Shown here: one piece after another, positions 7,515 to 14,213 of the stretch
How the letters are laid out: each line of letters opens with the position of its first letter
Position numbering within the stretch: position 1 is the first letter of the stretch
DNA from: CAYZMH01 sp964479445
GTDB taxonomy: Bacteria; Bacteroidota; Bacteroidia; Bacteroidales; GCA-2748055
Length of the DNA: 16,235 bases
NCBI GenBank assembly: GCA_964479445.1
Contig: CAYZMH010000077.1
Coordinates: forward strand, 1-16,235
Direction of reading: 5' to 3'
Translations under genes and position numbers: made by a program
Notes under the pieces: model-generated
What the model saw: only the letters and a program-made list of their open reading frames with translations
Database searches by the model: none
What the model was told of the DNA's origin: nothing

Positions 7515-9073
7515 TCAGGATCGCTCCGATTTCTCCAGGTAGCGCTCAATCAACCTCGGCACCGCATACTTCTCAATCTCTTCACGTGAAACCCGTATCC
7601 AGTCAGAGGGAGGGGTGAATATATTGGTGTTCTGCGCCTCACCCGTCGTGCTGTTCACCTGCGTCTCACCCGTCGTGCTGTTCACCTGCGCCTCACCCGT
7701 CGTGCTGTTCACCTGCGTCTCACCCGTCGTGCTGTTACTCTGCGCCTCACCCGTCGTGCTGTTCACCTGCGTCTCACCCGTCGTGCTGTTCACNNNNNNN
7801 NNNNNNNNNNNNNNNNNNNNNNNNNNNNNNNNNNNNNNNNNNNNNNNNNNNNNNNNNNNNNNNNNNNNNNNNNNNNNNNNNNNNNNNNNNNNNTCACCTG
7901 CGCCTCACCCGTCGTGCTGTTCACCTGCGTCTCACCCGTCGTGCTGTTCACCTGCGTCTCTGCGCCTCTGCGTGCAAAATCCCTGCGTGCAAAATCGTCC
8001 TGCTGATAACCCGCGTCTCTGCGTCTCTGCGTGAGATAATCCCTGCGTGCAAAATCGTCCTGCTGATAACCCGCGTCTCTGCGTCTCTGCGTGCAAAACC
8101 TCCGTCTCTGCGTGAGATAACCTCCGCGAGAAACAACCTCTGCGTGAACGAAGACTGCGTGCAACCGCTGGTGCGACAACACATGCCCCCACTCCCGCGA
8201 GACCCCCCTGATCACCACCTGCCCTGCGTGCACCCCGAGGCGGTCCAGGCAGAACGGGACCAGCGCCTCCCGCGTGAGCGGCCGCTCCGATTCGGCCAGC
8301 GGAAACTCGTAGAGCGACCGCCAGATATCGCCGTTGCCCCGCTGCCGCAGATAGAGATACCCGCCATCCTCCAGGATAAGGTAGTAGAAATACCGGTGCC
8401 GCACCCTGCGCTTTTTCTCCTTTACAGGCAGCCGGTCTACCCGGTTCTCCCGGTAGGCTGTGCAGCGGTCATTGAGCGGACATGCCCGGCAGTCGGGCTT
8501 TACCGGCACGCACTGCAGCGCACCGAACTCCATCATGGCTTCGTTGTGCCGGCCGGGATCCTCACGGTCCAGGAGCTCCTCAGCGAGCTGCTCCACCTCC
8601 TTCCGCCCGGCGGCAGTGTTTACCGGACTGTCAACCCCGTACAGGCGTGCGATCACCCGCGCCACGTTGCCGTCAACCGCTGCCACGGGTTCGCCCCATA
8701 CGATCGAAGCGATGGCGGCCGCGGTATACCGACCCACGCCTTTCAGCGTAAGCAACGTTTTATAATTGCCGGGCATCGCTCCCCCATGATCCTCTAGAAC
8801 CTGTTTTGCCGCTACCAGCAGGTTGCGGGCCCGGCTGTAATAACCCAGTCCCTGCCAGAGTTTCAGGACTTCATCTTCGGGAGCCGCCGCCAGGTCGGAC
8901 AGGGCAGGGTAACGTTCGGTAAAACGGGTGTAATATTCCCAACCCTGATTAACCCGGGTTTGCTGCAAAATGATCTCTGATAACCATACCCGGTAGGGGT
9001 CTTTCGATTCCCGCCAGGGAAGAGATCGCGCATTTTTTTTGAACCATCCTGATAATATCTCGCTAATTTTCAT
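7515..9073 (-). CDS. mutY: A/G-specific adenine glycosylase MutY, with repeat tract in its C-terminal domain and an assembly gap
   Basis: MutY removes adenine mispaired with 8-oxoguanine. The HhH-GPD domain is complete: SEIILQQTRV with catalytic Glu33, LKGVGRYTAAAIAS hairpin (110-123), AVDGNV with Asp134, and the [4Fe-4S] cysteines 188, 195, 198 and 204 (C-x6-C-x2-C-x5-C). The NUDIX-like recognition domain starts near 227 (YFYYLILEDGGYLYLRQR) and keeps the LSH of the FSH-type loop (299-301). After HAVFV (about 306-310) the frame enters a repeat tract (8149 down to 7632), then resumes native sequence: NTNIFTPPSDWIRVSREEIEKY ... RLIERYLEK to the TGA at 7515. Native parts alone sum to about 348 residues, the usual MutY length, so the tract seems added without loss. 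The 100-N gap (7794-7893) is a placeholder; the nominal frames on its two sides differ by one, but both sides lie in the same phase of the 27-bp repeat. Continuity of the real gene is therefore likely but unproven. Confidence 0.88.
7632..7950 (-). repeat. 27-bp tandem repeat (54-bp higher-order unit) within mutY
   Basis: Six units lie left of the gap and two right of it. Read in the mutY frame each is the nonapeptide NSTTGETQV or NSTTGEAQV, and the T and A forms alternate strictly (T,A before the gap; T,A,T,A,T,A after), so the true unit is probably 54 bp. One unit ends in S instead of V. The variable codon is ACG/GCG inside GAG(A/G)CGCAG, which is the core of the CGCAGAG repeats next to it, so this array may have arisen from one of them. 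The number of units in the gap is unknown. Confidence 0.9.
7794..7893. other. Assembly gap (100 N) in the mutY repeat array
   Basis: Exactly 100 N, the usual placeholder for a gap of unknown size. Both flanks are the same 27-bp repeat, so the assembly probably collapsed or broke on the array. Confidence 0.97.
7951..8149 (-). repeat. CGCAGAG-type repeat tract within mutY, including a 60-bp duplication
   Basis: On the minus strand the tract is made of CACGCAGAG followed by (A/G)CGCAGAG octamers, joined by GGTTATC, AGCAGGACGA and TTTTGCACGCAGG links. Positions 7981-8033 and 8041-8093 are identical over 53 bp with a 60-bp period. One unit near 8126 carries CGCGGAG. In the mutY frame it reads TQRRRDAGYQQDDFARRDYL and similar, without stops. 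The edge at 8149 (GTTCACGCAGAG) directly follows native mutY codons. Confidence 0.88.
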
Positions 9074-9128
9074 TATCTTCGCCGGCGTCAGGAAATTTTG
9101 GAGAGGGATAATAAAAGTAGTGATTTCA

Positions 9129-9161
9129 TTTGTAATTAATCCTGAAAATCACTTATATTTG
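9129..9161 (+). promoter_or_regulatory. Bacteroidota-type promoter for the HU gene
   Basis: TTTG (9129-9132), 21 bp, then TATATTTG (9154-9161), an exact TAnnTTTG -7 element. Transcription would begin near 9168, leaving an A+T-rich leader of about 47 bases before ATG 9215. The DNA around it also forms the upstream region of the divergent mutY gene. Confidence 0.75.
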
Positions 9162-9214
9162 CACTCTGTTGAAAATAATTAGTGTAATTCATTGATAATT
9201 AAAGCTTTTATAAA

Positions 9215-9499
9215 ATGACTAAAGCAGATATTGTAAACGAGATTTCCAAAAACACTGGAATTGAGAAAGTTACTGTTCAGAAAACAGTTGAGGCCTTCAT
9301 GGAAACGGTCAAAGGTTCACTCAGTGAAAACAAGAATGTCTACCTGAGAGGTTTTGGTAGTTTCATCGTAAAAAAGCGTGCTAAGAAAACAGCCCGCAAC
9401 ATCTCCAAAAACACTACGATTATTATTCCCGAACACTTCATTCCGGCGTTCAAGCCTGCAAAGACATTTGTAAACAAAGTAAAAACTAACGTCAAGTAA
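9215..9499 (+). CDS. HU/IHF family DNA-binding protein
   Basis: A 94-residue nucleoid protein that bends DNA as a dimer. The helix part begins MTKADIVNEISKNTGI and the beta-arm region shows the family signature GFGSFIVKKRAKKTARN, then IIIPEHFIPAFKPAKTF near the C-terminus. Compared with the consensus, the GRNP..G of the arm reads ARNISKNT, so the usual intercalating Pro at the arm tip is missing; this is seen in some Bacteroidota HU-like proteins. Strong promoter upstream (9129-9161). It is divergent from mutY and 27 bp ahead of the small basic protein; the two are likely one transcript ended by the terminator at 9649-9693. Confidence 0.93.
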   Translation: MTKADIVNEISKNTGIEKVTVQKTVEAFMETVKGSLSENKNVYLRGFGSFIVKKRAKKTARNISKNTTIIIPEHFIPAFKPAKTFVNKVKTNVK

Positions 9500-9526
9500 G
9501 AAGACGTACTATAATTAATTGACAAT

Positions 9527-9619
9527 ATGCCGAGCGGAAAGAAAAGAAAGCGTCATAAGATGTCTACCCACAAGCGTAAGAAGCGTTTGCGGAAGAACAG
9601 GCATAAGAAGAGGAAGTAG
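9527..9619 (+). CDS. 30-residue basic ribosomal-type protein (bS22/mS38, AURKAIP1-COX24 domain-like)
   Basis: A very short gene starting ATG at 9527 and ending TAG at 9619. The peptide is MPSGKKRKRHKMSTHK continuing RKKRLRKNRHKKRK: 20 of 30 residues are Lys, Arg or His counted by eye. The core KKRKR.KMS.HKRKKR.R is the pattern of the AURKAIP1/COX24 domain found in mitochondrial mS38 and in mycobacterial bS22, small-subunit proteins that bind rRNA near the decoding centre. Such short proteins are common in Bacteroidota and often missed by gene finders. It is 27 bp after hup and followed by a small hairpin and a strong terminator, so it is the last gene of the hup transcript. Ribosomal function is inference from family resemblance. 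Confidence 0.8.
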   Translation: MPSGKKRKRHKMSTHKRKKRLRKNRHKKRK

Positions 9620-9648
9620 CTCCCCGTGAGCTAACCATACACATACCG

Positions 9649-9693
9649 TAAACCTAAAACACCTCGCGTGTTTTAGGTTTATTTCTGTTTTTT
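9649..9693 (+). terminator. Rho-independent terminator after the hup / small basic protein transcript
   Basis: AAACCTAAAACAC (9650-9662), loop CTCGC, and GTGTTTTAGGTTT (9668-9680) form a perfect 13-bp stem, extended by one T-A pair at 9649/9681, with a run of seven T at 9687-9693. A second, smaller stem TAGCTC/GAGCTA (9617-9633) starts at the TAG of the small gene. The near-symmetrical stem could also act for minus-strand transcription, but no convergent gene is here. Confidence 0.88.
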
Positions 9694-9727
9694 TAGGACC
9701 GATCTCTCCATCTTAAAATTATGAAAA

Positions 9728-11290
9728 GTGAGTAGTGAATTGATAATTAACGCCTCTGAAAAAGAGGTTTCAATTGCTCTCCTGGAAGAAAAGAAATTAG
9801 TTGAATTAAACCGGTCAAAAACAGAGCAGAAATTTTCGGTTGGTGATATCTACCTGGCCCGGGTCAAAAAGACCATGCCCAGCTTGAACGCCGCCTTTAT
9901 CAATGTGGGATACGAGAAAGATGCATTTTTACACTACCTCGATCTTGGTCCCCAGTTCAGTTCATTACAGAAGTTCCTGAACATTGCAGCAAGTAAGAAA
10001 GGCAAGCCTATACCCGTAGCCAAATTCCACCGGGAAAAGGATATCAACAAACACGGAAAGATCAATGAAGTTCTGAAGGCCGGGAATTTGATTCTCGTCC
10101 AGATTGCAAAAGAGCCGATCTCTACCAAAGGACCGAGGTTGAGCTCAGAGATCTCCATCGCCGGAAGGAATCTCGTATTGATCCCCTTTGCCGATAAAAT
10201 ATCTGTCTCTTCAAAAATTTCTTCCCAGGAAGAGCGCGACCGTCTGAAAAATTTGATGGTCAGTATTAAACCAAAGAATTACGGAGTCATTGTGCGCACC
10301 GCCGCCGAAGATAAAAAGGTGGCCCAGCTGGATGCGGAACTGCGTTCCCTCCAGAAAAAATTTGAAAAAGCATTCGAGCGCCTTGACACCAGGAACCTTC
10401 CCAATATCGTGCTGGCCGAACAGAGCCGCACCACGGCAGTGATAAGGGACCACCTGAACGGCGATTTTGAGAACATCTTCATTGATGACGACGCAGTATA
10501 CCAGGAGATCAAGGAGTATATCAGTGATGTAGCCCCCGAGAAGGAGCGGATCGTGAAGTACTACGGTTCGCGCCAGCCGATCTTCGACCGGTTCGGGATC
10601 CATAAACAGATCAAAGCTTCCTTCGGTAACGCCGTATCATTTAAACACGGCTCCTACCTGGTTATTGAGCATACCGAAGCATTGCACGTGATCGATGTGA
10701 ACAGCGGCAACCGAAACAAATCGGGGGTCGACCAGGAGACCAACGCCTTGGAGGTCAATACGGCAGCGTGCGAGGAGATCGCCCGGCAGCTCAGATTGCG
10801 CGACATGGGCGGGATCATCGTGGTGGACTTCATCGATATGCATAAGAACGATAACAGGCAGAAGGTATTCGATGCCATGAAAAAGGAGATGGCAAAAGAC
10901 CGGACCAAGCACAATATCCTTCCGCTGAGTAAGTTCGGACTCATGCAGATCACGCGGCAGCGGGTAAGGCCCGAGATGCACGTGGAGACCGATGAGAGTT
11001 GTCCCACCTGCGGAGGTACCGGTAAAGTGCGGGCACCGTTGTTGTTCCCCGATCGCCTCAAGGCTGAACTGACTGCACTGATCGAGCAGGAAGACCTGAA
11101 AAAACTCAATCTGCATGTCCATCCCTTCATCGAGTCCTACCTGAACAAGGGGATCCGCTCCCCGGCGCGCCGGTGGAGCAAGGAGCTGGGATGCCGTATC
11201 AAGGTCTATCCCAACGCTTCGTTCACCTACTTCGAATACAAGGTCCTCGACAAGAACGAGGAGGAAGTGACGCGCAAAGCGAAGAAATAA
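9728..11290 (+). CDS. rng: Ribonuclease G (RNase E/G family)
   Basis: A 520-residue endoribonuclease for rRNA maturation and mRNA decay. The frame opens at GTG 9728 (MSSELIINASEKEVSIALLEEKKLVEL), the usual N-terminus in this phylum; an ATG seven bases earlier runs into a stop after four codons, so GTG is the start. An S1 RNA-binding domain lies at about residues 38-130 (GDIYLARVKKTMPSLNAAFINVG), followed by the nuclease core with the Mg-binding aspartates in HVIDVNSGN and GGIIVVDFIDMH, the RNase E/G motif LMQITRQRVRPE, and the Zn-link CPTCGGTGKV. The C-terminus ends soon after the core (FEYKVLDKNEEEVTRKAKK), so there is no RNase E-type scaffold. It follows hup in the usual Bacteroidota order but sits behind the terminator at 9649-9693, so it likely has its own promoter; none was clear. 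Confidence 0.95.
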   Translation: MSSELIINASEKEVSIALLEEKKLVELNRSKTEQKFSVGDIYLARVKKTMPSLNAAFINVGYEKDAFLHYLDLGPQFSSLQKFLNIAASKKGKPIPVAKFHREKDINKHGKINEVLKAGNLILVQIAKEPISTKGPRLSSEISIAGRNLVLIPFADKISVSSKISSQEERDRLKNLMVSIKPKNYGVIVRTAAEDKKVAQLDAELRSLQKKFEKAFERLDTRNLPNIVLAEQSRTTAVIRDHLNGDFENIFIDDDAVYQEIKEYISDVAPEKERIVKYYGSRQPIFDRFGIHKQIKASFGNAVSFKHGSYLVIEHTEALHVIDVNSGNRNKSGVDQETNALEVNTAACEEIARQLRLRDMGGIIVVDFIDMHKNDNRQKVFDAMKKEMAKDRTKHNILPLSKFGLMQITRQRVRPEMHVETDESCPTCGGTGKVRAPLLFPDRLKAELTALIEQEDLKKLNLHVHPFIESYLNKGIRSPARRWSKELGCRIKVYPNASFTYFEYKVLDKNEEEVTRKAKK

Positions 11291-11563
11291 CAGTCCCTAA
11301 CCAATCCATCGCTTCCGGAAATTTACGGTGGATAGCGGTCATCTCCCGGTCATATACATGCGTGTGGGTTAGTCCTTGAAAGTGATGCAGCTCGCATATG
11401 TTTCCTGCTTCCTCCATCTTTTCCCTGAAATTCCGCCGTGCCTGGTGATCAGGAATTCATCGCAGGTGCCCTGGAACACCAGCAAGGGGATCTCCACGGA
11501 ATGAACATGGTGGGTGGGAGAGATGTGCTTCGGCTTATCGGTTTGCAACTCCTTCATGGCAGG
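11291..11563 (-). pseudogene. Frameshifted C-terminal remnant of an alpha/beta hydrolase
   Basis: On the minus strand, about 11563-11425 reads KHISPTHHVHSVEIPLLVF then QGTCDEFLITRHGG, which is the acid-carrying strand region of an esterase-like alpha/beta hydrolase (SP..HV....PLL.FQGT.DE). The sense then continues in another frame from about 11425 to the end of rng: FREKMEEAGNICELHHFQG, LTHTHVYDREM, TAIHRKFPEAMDWL. That second part carries the typical catalytic His context (FQG.TH) and terminal helix. One frameshift near 11420-11430 joins them. The N-terminal two thirds, with the nucleophile Ser, are absent; upstream sequence is unrelated and includes a 37-bp tandem repeat. The remnant is cut off against rng on its left. 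It is unlike the hydrolase at 4218-4988. I judge it a decayed gene. Confidence 0.7.
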
Positions 11564-11638
11564 AGGGTCACCCGGACCGGCAGAAGGAAAAAAGCGTGCA
11601 CACGGTGTAAGGTTTTGGAATGGACACCTACAAATAGA

Positions 11639-11720
11639 GCGAATAAGGCGTTCCGGGTGTAACCCGCATGACATAGCGAATAAGCCGTTCCGGGTGTAAC
11701 CCGCATCACATAGCGAATAG
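11639..11720. repeat. 37-bp tandem repeat, 2.2 copies, with an internal palindrome
   Basis: Units begin GCGAATA at 11639, 11676 and 11713, so the period is 37 bp. The units differ at few places (AAGGCG against AAGCCG, CATGAC against CATCAC). Each full unit contains CGGGT-GTA-ACCCG, a 5-bp inverted repeat. It lies in the 538-bp spacer between rng and dsbD, right of the hydrolase remnant. The rest of that spacer (11721-11828) holds a weak -7-like TATATTCG near 11734 but no sure promoter for dsbD. Confidence 0.85.
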
Positions 11721-11828
11721 AAAATGTTGATTATATTCGCATTCGGAATCCGCCTTTCCCGGTAAAACAAAACCCCGGCTGGCGGGTTATACCATGGAAA
11801 TGAAACGATCTGACAACGAACCAGTGCC

Positions 11829-13985
11829 ATGAAGAAACTTTTCACGCTTATCGCTCTGATCCAGCTGATCCCGGCGGCCATGCAGGCCCAGCCGGCCGAT
11901 CCCGTGAGCTGGGAGTTCTCCACCGACAAAAATGACCAGGGTCAGCATGTCCTCCTCTTCGAGGCATCCATCGATCCGCCCTGGCATCTCTATTCGGCGA
12001 ATCTGCCCGAGGGCGGACCTATCCCCACGCGGCCCCATTTCGAACATATGGACGGGTTCACCCTGTCAGGCGACATCAAAGAGGTGCCCGAGCCCAAAAT
12101 CAAGTATGACGAGGGATTCAAGATGGATGTGGGTACGCTCGAGCTGTCGGCCCAGTTCCGCCAGGCGGTTAGCATCGAACCGGGTACCACCGTCACCATC
12201 GAGGGCTATATCGAGTACCAGGTCTGCGACGATGCTACGTGTCTGCCCCCTGCCACCGAACCCTTTTCCTTTACGCTCACAGGCGGCGGTGAGGCGGCAG
12301 CCGGAACGACCACCGGTGATCAGACCGGCACTGCAGGCAGTGAAGAGGGGGCCGCATCGCTCAAAAAGGCGGTGGTTGCCCTGGATCAGGATACTTCCGC
12401 CGGGGAGTCCGGTAAGGGAGAAGAGGCTGTAGCCGGAACGGAAAGCGGCGACAGAGGCCAGGCCGGCGAGGCAGGAAGCGGGCCGGGTGCGTCTTTGAGC
12501 GGATCCCGGGAGGTGAATGCCTCCGGGGCGGCATCGGCAACGGCCGCGGAAGATGAGAAGTCGATGTGGCGCTTCTTCTGGATCGCGTTTGGGGCCGGAC
12601 TCCTGGCGTTGCTGACACCGTGTGTCTTTCCCATGATCCCCATGACCGTCAGTTTCTTCATGCAGGGGAGCGAGAACCGGGCCCGCTCGGTGTTCCGCGG
12701 ATCGGTCTTCGGCATCTCCATCATCGCGATCTATACGCTGCTCGGGGTGATCGTCAGTCTGACCAACCTGGGTCCGGATGCCGCCAACGCTCTAAGCACG
12801 CACTGGGTGCCCAACCTTATCTTCTTTATCCTGTTCATGATCTTTGCATTCTCCTTTTTCGGGATGTTCGAACTGGTTCTGCCTTCCAAATGGGTCAACC
12901 GGGCCGACTCACAGGCCGATAAAGGGGGAATCGGCGGGGCGTTTTTCATGGCCCTGACCACCGTGCTGGTCTCCTTCTCCTGTACCGGTCCGATCGTCGG
13001 CGCCCTCCTGGTGGAAGCGGCGGGCGGACTCGCCCTGAAACCGATCCTGGGGATGTTCGGTTTTGCACTGGCCTTTGCAATCCCGTTCACCCTCTTTGCC
13101 ATCTTCCCCTCCATGCTCAAGGGGCTTCCCAAATCGGGCGGATGGCTCAACACCATCAAGGTGGTGCTGGGATTTGTCGTACTCATATTCGGAATGAAGT
13201 TCCTCATGCCGCTGGATCCCACCGGTAAGGTACTCACCCGCGAGCTCTACCTGGCGGTCTGGATGGTCCTGTTTATCCTGCTGGGCACCTACTTCCTTGG
13301 CAAACTCAAGTTCGCCCACGACAGCGATATCCCGCATGTTACGGTACCGCGCTTCTTCCTGTCCATCGGCGCATTCGTCTTTGCCGTCTATCTCTTCATG
13401 GGACTCTTCGGTGCGCCCATGAAGCTGGTGGCCCCGCTGATGCCGGCCAAATCGGCCGAGTGGATCGACCTCACGCAGCGCCAGGTGACACCGGCTGTGG
13501 CTTCATTCACCGGCGAAGAGCGCAGCGAGGAGTGTACCCCGGAGCGGCATACCGATCTGTTTCATATGCCGTACGGACTCACCGCCTTTTACACCCTGGA
13601 AGAGGGGATGGAGTGCGCGAAGGAGACCGGCAAGCCGATCCTGATCGACTTCAAGGGGCACTTCTGCTCCAACTGTAAAAAGATGGAGGCCGCGGTATGG
13701 TCTGATCCCTCCGTGCAGCGAATCCTACGCGAGGACTATGTCATCGTGGCACTCTACACCGACGACCGCACGAAACTGCCCGAGGAGGAGTGGTATGTCT
13801 CAGAGCTGGACGGAAAGACCAAAAAGACCATCGGTCAGCAAAACATCGATTTCGAGATCCGTGAATTCGGTACCAATACCATCCCGCTCTACGTGAAGAT
13901 GGATGCAGAGGGGAATGTGATAGGGGAGCCGCGGGGGACGGATCTGGATGTGGGGAGTTATCGCGCCTGGCTCGAAGCTCGCTGA
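11829..13985 (+). CDS. dsbD: Thiol:disulfide interchange protein DsbD
   Basis: A 718-residue three-domain protein that carries electrons from cytoplasmic thioredoxin to the periplasm. A signal peptide (MKKLFTLIALIQLIPAAMQA) precedes the N-terminal DsbD-alpha domain (about 25-150) with VCDDATCLPP (Cys133, Cys138). A low-complexity linker rich in Gly, Ala, Glu and Ser follows (about 151-242), then the transmembrane domain (about 247-530, eight segments) with TPCVFPMIPM (Cys265) and SFSCTGPIVG (Cys385), and a C-terminal thioredoxin domain with DFKGHFCSNCKKME (Cys613, Cys616). All six redox cysteines are thus present and the length is typical apart from the long linker. The stop codon (LEAR, TGA) touches a repeat cluster beginning CGCTGAGGCGCGG, so the last residues may come from it. 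Preceded by more than 500 bp without an intact gene. Confidence 0.96.
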   Translation: MKKLFTLIALIQLIPAAMQAQPADPVSWEFSTDKNDQGQHVLLFEASIDPPWHLYSANLPEGGPIPTRPHFEHMDGFTLSGDIKEVPEPKIKYDEGFKMDVGTLELSAQFRQAVSIEPGTTVTIEGYIEYQVCDDATCLPPATEPFSFTLTGGGEAAAGTTTGDQTGTAGSEEGAASLKKAVVALDQDTSAGESGKGEEAVAGTESGDRGQAGEAGSGPGASLSGSREVNASGAASATAAEDEKSMWRFFWIAFGAGLLALLTPCVFPMIPMTVSFFMQGSENRARSVFRGSVFGISIIAIYTLLGVIVSLTNLGPDAANALSTHWVPNLIFFILFMIFAFSFFGMFELVLPSKWVNRADSQADKGGIGGAFFMALTTVLVSFSCTGPIVGALLVEAAGGLALKPILGMFGFALAFAIPFTLFAIFPSMLKGLPKSGGWLNTIKVVLGFVVLIFGMKFLMPLDPTGKVLTRELYLAVWMVLFILLGTYFLGKLKFAHDSDIPHVTVPRFFLSIGAFVFAVYLFMGLFGAPMKLVAPLMPAKSAEWIDLTQRQVTPAVASFTGEERSEECTPERHTDLFHMPYGLTAFYTLEEGMECAKETGKPILIDFKGHFCSNCKKMEAAVWSDPSVQRILREDYVIVALYTDDRTKLPEEEWYVSELDGKTKKTIGQQNIDFEIREFGTNTIPLYVKMDAEGNVIGEPRGTDLDVGSYRAWLEAR

Positions 13986-13995
13986 GGCGCGGGTT

Positions 13996-14084
13996 TTTCA
14001 CGCGGAGGGTTGTTTCACGCGGAGGGTTGTTTCACGCGGAGGGTTGTTTCACGCGGAGGCGCGGAGACGCAGGTTTTCTGCAGG
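13996..14084 (+). repeat. Repeat cluster, CGCGGAG variant, after dsbD
   Basis: Three exact 17-bp units TTTCACGCGGAGGGTTG begin at 13996, 14013 and 14030. A fourth at 14047 continues as TTTCACGCGGAG, GCGCGGAG, ACGCAGG, so octamers follow the lead, then TTTTCTGCAGG runs into the gap. This is the same plan as at 7366-7430 and 16137-16235 but with G at the variable base. The period of 17 would break any reading frame. Confidence 0.88.
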
Positions 14085-14184
14085 NNNNNNNNNNNNNNNN
14101 NNNNNNNNNNNNNNNNNNNNNNNNNNNNNNNNNNNNNNNNNNNNNNNNNNNNNNNNNNNNNNNNNNNNNNNNNNNNNNNNNNNN
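14085..14184. other. Assembly gap (100 N) in the repeat cluster after dsbD
   Basis: Exactly 100 N, a placeholder of unknown true length. Both flanks contain CTGCAGG, so the same repeat probably spans it. Confidence 0.97.
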
Positions 14185-14213
14185 GTTTATCTGCAGGACG
14201 TTTGGAGGCGCAG
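14185..14213 (+). repeat. Partial repeat forming the 3' end of the glycosyltransferase gene
   Basis: Right of the gap, TTTATCTGCAGGACGTTTGG then AGGCGCAGG is a decayed unit of the family: CTGCAGGACG is also seen at 16188-16197 and, as AGCAGGACGA, in the mutY tract. On the minus strand it encodes the last eight residues and the TAA of the glycosyltransferase. Confidence 0.7.

Noticed and set aside
7632..8149. CRISPR array in the mutY repeat region
   Set aside because: Units are tandem with no unique spacers, are read in frame with mutY, and no cas gene is near.
7366..8149. Diversity-generating retroelement with a variable repeat in mutY
   Set aside because: No reverse transcriptase, no template repeat and no adenine-specific variation pattern are visible in the window.
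9721..9735. A four-codon leader frame (ATG to TAG) overlapping the rng GTG start
   Set aside because: Overlap with the GTG is suggestive of coupling, but four codons at an ATG are likely by chance and no ribosome-binding site supports it.
11639..11720. Short CRISPR array with 37-bp repeats
   Set aside because: The 37-bp units adjoin directly without spacers.
11369..11929. A 186-codon minus-strand frame as an intact gene
   Set aside because: Only a stretch near 11425-11563 resembles a protein family; the rest crosses the 37-bp repeats and the start of dsbD antisense. I treat it as part of a frameshifted remnant.
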